Assembly (NCBI GenBank): GCA_012840465.1
Contig: DULJ01000025.1
Span: forward strand, 1 to 42,775
Origin: Caryophanales bacterium
GTDB taxonomy: Bacteria > Bacillota > Bacilli > Bacillales > Bacillaceae_J
Direction of reading: 5' to 3'
DNA: 42,775 nt
This document shows positions 37,030 through 42,775 of the stretch, in pieces. Numbering within the stretch: the first letter of the stretch is position 1; every line of letters begins with the position of its first letter. The notes under the pieces were generated by a model. It made no database searches and had not been told where the DNA came from. It saw only the letters and a program-made list of their open reading frames with translations. The position numbers and the translations under genes were made by a program.

Positions 37030-37401
37030 ATGGAACCGCTTCGAAGTCGTAAAATTACAACACTTCATTCTAATTACACACATGAGCAAGCAGAACAACA
37101 GCTAGAGAACAAGAAAAAGCGACGAGGTCTTTATCGCAGACTGACATTGATGGGACTCATTGCTTTGGGGATCAGCTATTGCATGGGTTCAATGCTTCAT
37201 ACACAAGATGAAGCCTCCCAGAAGAAAATAAATGAAAAAACGGAACTCGAAAAAAAGTACACCAGCCTAAAGGAACAGGAAAAAGATCACCGTGCAGAGA
37301 TTGTTAAATTAAATGACGATGAATATGTAGCAAAGCTTGCCCGAAACGAGTATTTTCTATCTGAAGAAGGGGAGATTATCTTCAAGCTACAGAATGAGTA
37401 A
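37030..37401 (+). CDS. divIC: Cell division protein DivIC (FtsB-like)
   Basis: A 123-residue bitopic protein: basic cytoplasmic N terminus, one membrane segment (about 38-56) and an extracytoplasmic leucine-zipper-like coiled coil (about 62-97), then a conserved C-terminal cap (YVAKLARNEYFLSEEGEIIF). It assembles with FtsL and DivIB at the division septum. GGAGG lies 9 bases before the ATG. It is 15 bases after yabQ, so it may also be carried on that transcript. Confidence 0.95.
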   Translation: MEPLRSRKITTLHSNYTHEQAEQQLENKKKRRGLYRRLTLMGLIALGISYCMGSMLHTQDEASQKKINEKTELEKKYTSLKEQEKDHRAEIVKLNDDEYVAKLARNEYFLSEEGEIIFKLQNE

Positions 37402-37413
37402 AAAGTCATATTA

Positions 37414-37443
37414 TTGACAGCGTTTTTTTTTATTTAGTATAAT
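37414..37443 (+). promoter_or_regulatory. yabR sigma-A promoter
   Basis: TTGACA (37414-37419) and TATAAT (37438-37443) are perfect hexamers with an 18-bp spacer containing a T run. Confidence 0.75.
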
Positions 37444-37488
37444 AAAATAAACAGATTTTTTATAATTTTAAGGAGGAGCATTTTTTTT

Positions 37489-37932
37489 ATGTCAATCGAA
37501 GTAGGCAGCAAGTTACAAGGCAAGGTAACAGGGATCACCAATTTTGGAGCGTTTGTGGAGTTGCCAGAAGGCTCAACAGGTCTTGTTCATATAAGTGAAG
37601 TTGCTGATAATTATGTTAAAGATATTAATGAATTCTTAAAAGTTGGCGACGAAGTTACGGTTAAAGTCTTAAATGTTGAGAAAGATGGCAAAATTGGATT
37701 ATCAATCAAAAAAGCAAAAGAGCAGGTGGAAACGGCTGGAACTGATCGTCCAGAACGACCACAACGTCAACAGCGCCCACGAAATTTTAAACAAGATAAG
37801 CGCGGTGGTGCACCTGTCGAGAACTTTGAGTCAAAAATGTCTCGCTTCTTAAAGGATAGTGAAGATCGTCTGGCATCATTAAAGCGCCATACTGAGTCAA
37901 AACGTGGCGGTCGTGGTGCAAGAAGAGGGTAA
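37489..37932 (+). CDS. yabR: S1-domain RNA-binding protein YabR
   Basis: A 147-residue protein with one S1 OB-fold (residues 1-75: GSKLQGKVTGITNFGAFVEL, GLVHISEVADNYVKDI, KIGLSIKKA) and a basic, Arg/Gly/Pro/Gln-rich tail ending GGRGARRG. It is similar to the polynucleotide phosphorylase C-terminal S1 domain and to general stress protein 13. Its role is not well defined. AGGAGG sits 12 bases from the ATG, longer than usual, with a run of eight T between. Confidence 0.93.
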   Translation: MSIEVGSKLQGKVTGITNFGAFVELPEGSTGLVHISEVADNYVKDINEFLKVGDEVTVKVLNVEKDGKIGLSIKKAKEQVETAGTDRPERPQRQQRPRNFKQDKRGGAPVENFESKMSRFLKDSEDRLASLKRHTESKRGGRGARRG

Positions 37933-37989
37933 GTCAACTAATACTTGCTGCTGATTTTTATAGCAGAAATTAAATATCAATATAATGTG

Positions 37990-38015
37990 AGCACCCAAGT
38001 CTGGGTGCTTTTTAC
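37990..38015 (+). terminator. yabR terminator
   Basis: AGCACCCA (37990-37997) pairs perfectly with TGGGTGCT (38002-38009), followed by TTTTAC. The bases between here and the repeat at 38098 are AT-rich with no recognisable feature; no tRNA genes are present. Confidence 0.9.
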
Positions 38016-38097
38016 TTTTATAATTTTTTTCATTTTTGGTCTTTTGTTTTGGTACCTGAATATGATAGTAGAGGCTAGTAAGTTATTATAATTTTTT

Positions 38098-38347
38098 TAA
38101 CTTCATTCAGCAGAAGTCTTCCACTTCCATAAGTGGTGAGATGAATGCAAGTTAGTATTTTAAATTCAGTGGGGTACAAACCCCTGCTGAATAAAGTTAA
38201 AGCCTCCGGCGGATGCCTCAGATTTTCAAAGGTAACTTTTCGAGCGGATCAAAGACTAAGAACGCCACATCCTGTGGCAACGTCTTTGTGACCCACGTCC
38301 TGTGGGCCTAAAAAATCTGGGCGCAAATACGCCAAGGCGAATTTGAT
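38098..38347 (+). repeat. Interspersed repeat family B, copy 2 (longest complete form)
   Basis: It has the same composite layout as copy 1: an IR-bounded sub-element (38098-38199) plus a core. The core has an extra ~60-bp hairpin block: AAAGAC(38251-38256)...GTCTTT(38282-38287) enclosing GCCACA/TGTGGC, then CCCAC/GTGGG (38292-38306). Copy 1 has only a short AAGCTCGAA there. It ends four bases before an AAGGAGG ribosome binding site. Confidence 0.9.
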
Positions 38348-38359
38348 TTCAAGGAGGAA

Positions 38360-38551
38360 ATGAGAGTGTGGGTTTTAACGCTTTATTCGCATGACGGCAT
38401 CAAAATGTATGAGTTTGAAAGCAAGGAGGAGGCATTAAGGGAGAGCGGTAAACTGTCCGGCTACAAAGTCCTAACTGAAATTATTTATTTTACGGACTTT
38501 GAGGAGACTGATGTCATGCAGGAGCGTGAACTTTCATTTGCGGGGATGTAA
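38360..38551 (+). CDS. Hypothetical small protein, 63 aa
   Basis: I cannot assign a family or function. It starts MRVWVLTLYSHDGIKMYEFESKEEALRE and has a mixed alpha/beta composition without membrane segments or cysteines. It looks genuinely coding: AAGGAGG lies immediately upstream with good spacing, codon use matches neighbours, and a long hairpin follows its stop. I have an impression of similar short proteins in other Bacillus genomes but cannot verify it. Its leader is formed by the family B repeat. A downstream ATG is less likely as start. Confidence 0.7.
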   Translation: MRVWVLTLYSHDGIKMYEFESKEEALRESGKLSGYKVLTEIIYFTDFEETDVMQERELSFAGM

Positions 38552-38552
38552 A

Positions 38553-38602
38553 CTAGTTAACTAGAATAAGTATCCGTCGGTTCTACCGGCGGATACTTAT
38601 TC
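38553..38602 (+). terminator. Palindrome and long hairpin after the 63-aa gene
   Basis: CTAGTTAACTAG (38553-38564) is a perfect 12-bp palindrome. It is followed by GAATAAGTATCCGTCGG (38564-38580) pairing with CCGGCGGATACTTATTC (38586-38602) with one G-U over 17 bp. No T run follows on the plus strand, so the terminator role is only probable. Confidence 0.65.
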
Positions 38603-38687
38603 ATTTACTGTATATAATTGTCACCCGTGTTTAATTAAGTGAAGGTACGAAACGTAACAAAGAAGTTTTTAGGGAGGAGGATACGTA

Positions 38688-39890
38688 GTGGGAGAAAAAC
38701 AAACAAAATCAGCTTCATTAATAGAACAAACTGAAAAATTTGGTGCAGATAATTATCATCCGCTGTCAATCGTAATCTCGAAGGCAGAAGGTGTTTGGGT
38801 AGAAGACCCTGAAGGTAATAAATACATGGATATGTTAAGTGCTTATTCAGCTGTTAACCAAGGACATCGTCATCCAAGGATTATTCAGGCGTTAAAGGAT
38901 CAAGCAGATTGTGTTACGTTGACATCTCGTGCTTTCCATAACGACCAGTTGGGCCCTTGGTATGAAATGATTTGTGAAATAGCAAATAAAGAAATGGCTT
39001 TGCCAATGAATACAGGTGCTGAGGCGGTGGAAACTGCTTTTAAAGCAGCTCGCCGTTGGGCCTATGATGTGAAAGGTGTAGAAGAGAATCAAGCGGAAAT
39101 TATCGCTTGTTCCGGAAACTTCCATGGCCGTACAATGACTGCTGTTTCTTTATCATCTGACCCTGAATACAAACGTGGCTTTGGTCCGATGCTGCCAGGG
39201 ATTAAGCTCATCCCTTACGGTGACCTTGATGCATTAAAAAAGGCAATCACTAAAAACACAGCTGCGTTCTTAATTGAACCAATTCAAGGGGAAGCAGGAA
39301 TCGTAATTCCGCCACGGGGTTTCTTAAAAGAAGCGTATGAAACTTGTAAAGCGAATAATGTTTTATTTATTGCAGATGAAATACAGGCCGGTCTAGGACG
39401 TTCAGGTAAAATGTTTGCTTGCGACTGGGAAGCGATCGTTCCGGATATGTATATATTGGGGAAGGCACTAGGCGGTGGGGTATTCCCGATTTCATGTGTT
39501 GTTGCTAATAAAGATATTCTTGGGGTATTTAATCCAGGCTCACATGGCTCAACGTTTGGAGGAAATCCATTAGCATGTGCAGTTTCAATTGCAGCTATGA
39601 ATGTCCTTGTGGAAGAAAGACTTGCGGAACGCTCCCATGAGCTCGGGGAGTATTTTAAAGCTAAATTAAAAGAAGTCCAAAATCCTAAAATTAAAGAAGT
39701 ACGCGGGCGCGGGTTGTTTATTGGGATTGAATTAACAGAACCCGCCCGTAAATATTGTGAAACATTAATGGCGGAAGGCTTATTATGTAAGGAAACACAT
39801 GAAACGGTAATCCGCTTTGCTCCACCACTTGTTATTAATAAAGAAGAGCTTGACTGGGCAATTGAACGTATTAAAAAGGTATTAGGTTAA
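38688..39890 (+). CDS. rocD: Ornithine aminotransferase
   Basis: A 400-residue class III PLP-dependent aminotransferase converting ornithine and 2-oxoglutarate to glutamate semialdehyde and glutamate (arginine/ornithine catabolism, proline supply). The PLP Lys is Lys259 in [14 protein letters not shown], the cofactor aspartate lies in [15 protein letters not shown], and [15 protein letters not shown] is intact. The start is GTG with AGGGAGGAGG seven bases upstream. It stands alone, away from other roc genes, between yabR and spoIIE; in B. subtilis rocD lies elsewhere with rocEF. No sigma-L -24/-12 promoter is visible, so regulation may differ. Confidence 0.94.
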   Translation: MGEKQTKSASLIEQTEKFGADNYHPLSIVISKAEGVWVEDPEGNKYMDMLSAYSAVNQGHRHPRIIQALKDQADCVTLTSRAFHNDQLGPWYEMICEIANKEMALPMNTGAEAVETAFKAARRWAYDVKGVEENQAEIIACSGNFHGRTMTAVSLSSDPEYKRGFGPMLPGIKLIPYGDLDALKKAITKNTAAFLIEPIQGEAGIVIPPRGFLKEAYETCKANNVLFIADEIQAGLGRSGKMFACDWEAIVPDMYILGKALGGGVFPISCVVANKDILGVFNPGSHGSTFGGNPLACAVSIAAMNVLVEERLAERSHELGEYFKAKLKEVQNPKIKEVRGRGLFIGIELTEPARKYCETLMAEGLLCKETHETVIRFAPPLVINKEELDWAIERIKKVLG

Positions 39891-39903
39891 GAGGTGCCAT
39901 GTT

Positions 39904-39948
39904 ATGAGTACAGCAGTTGGTGAAAAGAAAACTGGCAAGCGGAAGTAA
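39904..39948 (+). CDS. Possible 14-residue basic peptide ORF
   Basis: An ATG eight bases after AAGAGGTG opens a 14-codon ORF (MSTAVGEKKTGKRK) whose stop codon lies in the 5' arm of the following terminator. The ribosome binding site and spacing from rocD are good, but so short an ORF may be chance. No family is recognised. Confidence 0.35.
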   Translation: MSTAVGEKKTGKRK

Positions 39949-39973
39949 ATTATTATTTTGCTTCCCTTTTTTA
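39941..39973 (+). terminator. rocD terminator
   Basis: GGAAGTAAA (39941-39949) pairs with TTTGCTTCC (39957-39965, one T-G), followed by CTTTTTTAC. Confidence 0.82.
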
Positions 39974-40038
39974 CTTATAGACCATATCGCGGATTTTCCT
40001 CCAAAGCCGGTTGGTGATTATAGTGAAAAACAATGTTT

Positions 40039-40127
40039 TTTGACAAACCAACATAGAATAACGTCGAACACTTTTTATGATTAACCCTGATGATTTGACA
40101 AAAAAATAGAAAACCTTGTGGTTAAAT
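40039..40127 (+). promoter_or_regulatory. spoIIE promoter with candidate Spo0A boxes
   Basis: TTGACA (40095-40100) and TTAAAT (40122-40127) are 21 bp apart, the unusual spacing of Spo0A-activated sigma-A promoters such as spoIIE. CGTCGAA (40062-40068) and two TTTGACA (40039-40045, 40094-40100; reverse-orientation boxes) each match the Spo0A box with one mismatch. Confidence 0.6.
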
Positions 40128-40163
40128 AGGAGACAACTATTTCTAGTCAGAGGAGTGTGTTGT

Positions 40164-42620
40164 ATGCAAAAAGTAGAGAGGGAGATGATTTTTCAGGCGC
40201 AAACTCAAGGGATCATGGAGGGATGGTTAGAGCGCTTAGGAACTAAGCTTGATCATCTTTTTATTAAAAAGGGTTTGCTGTTGGTACTTGTCGGTTTTTT
40301 ACTTGGACGGGCTTTGATTCTTGCAAAGATTGCACCATTTGCCTTGCCTTTTTTTGCAGCCGTATTTTTAATGCGTAAAGAAAAGACTGGACAAGCTGCG
40401 ATTGCCGTAGTTTTAGGAGCTTTAACAACGTCGATTCCTAGTGCCGGATTTACATTTGCATCAATCGGAGCATTTTTCATCTTCTATCTGATTTTTTCAA
40501 GGCTAAGCTCTGACCGGGTTAAAGTCCTGCCTTTAAATGTATTAATTGCCTCTTTAGCAACAAGGCTGTCTTTAACGTATGTATTTAATCATGAACTTGT
40601 CTACTATGACATCATGATGAGTTTAATAGAGGCTGGACTGGGCTATATTTTAACGTTAATTTTTATACAAAGCGTGCCTCTGTTAAGCATACGGCGCAGA
40701 AAACAAGTATTAAAGAATGAAGAGATTATTTGTTTAATTATTTTATTAGCTTCGGTGTTAACTGGAACGATTGGCTGGTCTGTTTATGATGTTTCTGTCG
40801 AGCATGTATTATCCAGATATTTAGTCATGTTATTTGCCTTCATCGGCGGGGCTGCGATTGGTTCCACCGTTGGCGTTGTTACAGGGTTAATACTAAGCCT
40901 AGCCAATGTAGCTAGCTTGTATCAGATGAGTTTACTTGCGTTTTCCGGTCTATTAGGTGGTCTATTAAAAGATGGGAAAAAGTTCGGTGTCGGCATTGGT
41001 CTTTTAATTGGTACATTATTAATCGGTTTATATGGAGAAGGTACAAATGATCTCCTACCGACAATATTGGAGTCCTGCATCGCCATCTTGATCTTCCTAT
41101 TGACACCAAAGGCTGCAATTTCAAAAATTGCTAAGTTCATTCCTGGTACGGAGGAGCATGTGCAGGAACAACAGCAATATATGCGCAAAGTAAGAGATGT
41201 TACGGCCAAGCGGGTTGAGCAATTCTCGACGTTATTTCATGCTCTTTCTAATAGTTTTAACTATCAAGGGCTCACTAATAAGGATGAAGATGACAGTCGT
41301 GAGCTTGACTACTTTTTAAGTAATGTAACAGAAAAGACGTGCCAAACCTGTTTCCGAAAAACAAAATGCTGGGAGGACAACTTTAATACAACCTATGACT
41401 ACATGTTGGAGATTATGCGTGAATGTGAAATAAATTCTTCTGGCCCTCCTAATCGAACATTACAGCGTGAGTGGGACAACCATTGTGTCAAAGGGGCAAG
41501 GGTGTATGAGGAGATTAAACAAGAGCTTTCTTTTTATCATGCAAATCAACGGTTAAAAAAGCAGGTACAGGAAAGCAGACGTTTAGTGGCTGACCAGTTG
41601 TTGGGGGTTTCCCAAGTGATGGATAATTTCGCAAAAGAAATACAGCGTGAGCGGGAAAATCATCAGCATCAGGAAGACCAAATTATTGAGGCGTTGGCTG
41701 GTATGGGAATTGAATTAGGTCAAATTGATATTTACAGCTTGAAGTCGGGAAATGTTGATATTGAATTAAGCATTCCGTATTGTAATGGAACTGGAGAAGC
41801 AGAAAAGGTCATCGCACCGATGCTTTCGGATATATTAGGTGAAACAGTCGTTGTTAAAAAAGAGGATTGTGCTCCATTTCCACATGGATATTGCCAAGTT
41901 GCATTGGGGTCAGCTAAAGCTTTTGTAATAGACACAGGAGTAGCGCATGCCGCCAAAGGTGGTGCATTTGTTTCAGGAGACTGCTATTCGACGATTGAGT
42001 TAGGTGCCGGAAAATATGCCATCGCTATCAGCGATGGAATGGGAAATGGTGAAAGAGCGTTTTTAGAGAGTAATGAAACCTTAGTATTATTGCAAAAAAT
42101 CCTTCAATCCGGGATTGAAGAGAAAGTTGCCATTAAATCTGTTAATTCAGTGTTATCGTTAAGAACAACCGATGAGATCTTTTCAACATTGGATTTAGCG
42201 ATGATTGACCTTCAGGATGCCAACGTTAAGTTTCTCAAAATTGGTTCATCACCAAGCTTTATAAAAAGAGGTGAAAACGTTAAAAAGATTGAAGCAAGCA
42301 ACCTGCCGATGGGAATTATTCAAGATTTCGAGGTGGATGTAGTAAGTGATCAGCTGAAATCTGGAGATATCCTCATTATGATGAGTGACGGTGTATTTGA
42401 AGGACCGTCCCATGTTGAAAATTATGATGTATGGATGAAGAGAAAATTAAAGGAAATTAAAACAGAAGACCCGCAGGCCATTGCTGATATTTTATTAGAG
42501 GAAGTGATAAGAACGAGCGGGCAAATTCAAGATGATATGACGGTCATTGTTGCAAAAATTCAACACAATATTCCAAAGTGGGCTTCCATTCCGGTGTATC
42601 CAAGTAAAAAGGCACTATAA
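40164..42620 (+). CDS. spoIIE: Stage II sporulation protein E, PP2C phosphatase
   Basis: An 818-residue protein (827 in B. subtilis). About ten membrane segments occupy residues ~35-320, then a central oligomerisation/FtsZ-interaction region (~320-590) with the Cys-rich CQTCFRKTKCW stretch. The C-terminal PP2C phosphatase domain (~590-818) has the metal-binding Asp in AIAISDGMGNGERA and in IMMSDGVFEG. It dephosphorylates SpoIIAA to activate sigma-F and takes part in polar septation. The frame extends to 40116, but AGGAG at 40151-40155 sets the ATG at 40164. Its stop codon overlaps the left end of a family B repeat. Confidence 0.97.
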   Translation: MQKVEREMIFQAQTQGIMEGWLERLGTKLDHLFIKKGLLLVLVGFLLGRALILAKIAPFALPFFAAVFLMRKEKTGQAAIAVVLGALTTSIPSAGFTFASIGAFFIFYLIFSRLSSDRVKVLPLNVLIASLATRLSLTYVFNHELVYYDIMMSLIEAGLGYILTLIFIQSVPLLSIRRRKQVLKNEEIICLIILLASVLTGTIGWSVYDVSVEHVLSRYLVMLFAFIGGAAIGSTVGVVTGLILSLANVASLYQMSLLAFSGLLGGLLKDGKKFGVGIGLLIGTLLIGLYGEGTNDLLPTILESCIAILIFLLTPKAAISKIAKFIPGTEEHVQEQQQYMRKVRDVTAKRVEQFSTLFHALSNSFNYQGLTNKDEDDSRELDYFLSNVTEKTCQTCFRKTKCWEDNFNTTYDYMLEIMRECEINSSGPPNRTLQREWDNHCVKGARVYEEIKQELSFYHANQRLKKQVQESRRLVADQLLGVSQVMDNFAKEIQRERENHQHQEDQIIEALAGMGIELGQIDIYSLKSGNVDIELSIPYCNGTGEAEKVIAPMLSDILGETVVVKKEDCAPFPHGYCQVALGSAKAFVIDTGVAHAAKGGAFVSGDCYSTIELGAGKYAIAISDGMGNGERAFLESNETLVLLQKILQSGIEEKVAIKSVNSVLSLRTTDEIFSTLDLAMIDLQDANVKFLKIGSSPSFIKRGENVKKIEASNLPMGIIQDFEVDVVSDQLKSGDILIMMSDGVFEGPSHVENYDVWMKRKLKEIKTEDPQAIADILLEEVIRTSGQIQDDMTVIVAKIQHNIPKWASIPVYPSKKAL

Positions 42621-42775
42621 CTTTATTCAGCAGGGCTGCATAAAGTTGTAGCCTCCGGCGGATGCCTCAGATTTTAAAAGGTAGCTTTTCGAGCAGATCA
42701 AAGACTAAGAACGCCACATCCTGTGGCAACGTCTTTGTGACCCACGTCCTGTGGGCCTAAAAAATCTGGGCGCAA
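42618..42775 (+). repeat. Interspersed repeat family B, copy 3 (runs off the window)
   Basis: TAACTTTATTCAGCAG (42618-42633) begins at the spoIIE stop codon and is joined almost directly to GCTGCATAAAGTT (42636-42648), lacking the ~70-bp interior found in copies 1 and 2. The core from CCTCCGGCGGATGCCTCAG onward, including the extra double-hairpin block, matches copy 2 nearly base for base to the window end. Confidence 0.88.

Noticed and set aside
37933-38687. tRNA genes expected near spoIIE from the B. subtilis map
   Set aside because: No GTTCGANTCC-type T-arm or cloverleaf could be found; the interval holds a repeat, a small gene and hairpins instead.
40116-40163. N-terminal extension of spoIIE (similar in-frame extensions for csfB, yabG, veg, ispE, spoVG, spoVT and rqcP)
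   Set aside because: In each case the ribosome binding site lies inside the extension and points to a downstream start that also fits the known protein length.
35905-42775. CRISPR array suggested by repeated palindromic units
   Set aside because: Only three long, widely separated copies with genes between them; no short direct repeats with regular spacers and no cas genes.

Overview
The window is a piece of a low-GC, endospore-forming Bacillaceae chromosome (Bacillus sensu lato). It starts in the 3' end of a 23S rRNA gene and runs through the conserved block known in Bacillus subtilis as csfB-tmk-holB-ricT ... divIC-yabR-spoIIE. The genus-level call rests on protein similarity to B. subtilis recalled from memory, on conserved gene order, and on many sporulation genes (csfB, yabG, sspF, spoVG, fin, spoVT, yabP, yabQ, spoIIE). 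The species cannot be named from the sequence alone.

Layout. 1-525: end of a ribosomal RNA operon (23S 3' end, spacer, 5S, terminator), with no tRNA genes after it. 723-1015: csfB with a sigma-F-like promoter. 1016-7070: an accessory block with a divergent IclR-type regulator, a four-gene PotABCD-type ABC importer and an M20 metallopeptidase. It sits where B. subtilis carries xpaC-yaaN-yaaO. 7226-11971: tmk, holB, ricT, yabA, yabB, yazA and rsmI, compactly arranged; darA (yaaQ) and yaaR, normally between tmk and holB, are missing here. 12036-15520: abrB (minus strand, with tandem Spo0A boxes), metS and tatD. 15919-20470: yabE, rnmV, rsmA, yabG, veg and sspF. 20655-31348: ispE, purR, ridA, spoVG, glmU, prs, ctc, pth, fin and mfd. 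31566-37932: spoVT, a SpoVB-type flippase, yabN, rqcP, yabP, yabQ, divIC and yabR. 38360-39973: a 63-aa hypothetical gene, rocD and a 14-codon ORF. B. subtilis, as I recall, has tRNA genes here instead. 40164-42620: spoIIE, then an interspersed repeat running off the end.

How the genes work together. Most are housekeeping genes for nucleotide supply (tmk, prs, purR), replication and repair (holB, yabA, mfd), rRNA and translation (rsmA, rnmV, rsmI, metS, ctc, pth, rqcP), envelope precursors (glmU, ispE, the flippase) and division (divIC). They are interleaved with the sporulation cascade: Spo0A targets (abrB, spoIIE), sigma-H (spoVG), sigma-F (csfB), sigma-G (fin, sspF, spoVT), possibly sigma-E (yabPQ) and sigma-K (yabG). 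Plausible promoters of the expected class are visible upstream of these genes.

The accessory and unusual content lies between the core genes. Two families of interspersed repeats are present. Family A (about 148 bp) has full copies at 15594 and 22917, terminal fragments and deletion derivatives elsewhere, and a relative in the 23S-5S spacer. Family B is composite and hairpin-rich, with copies at 35905, 38098 and 42618; two copies sit directly upstream of ribosome binding sites. A structured leader candidate precedes the flippase gene, and a roughly 110-nt imperfect hairpin follows yabG. No CRISPR array, prophage or intact insertion sequence was seen. No wholly new system is evident. The best leads are the repeat families, the flippase leader RNA and the ABC/M20 cluster.
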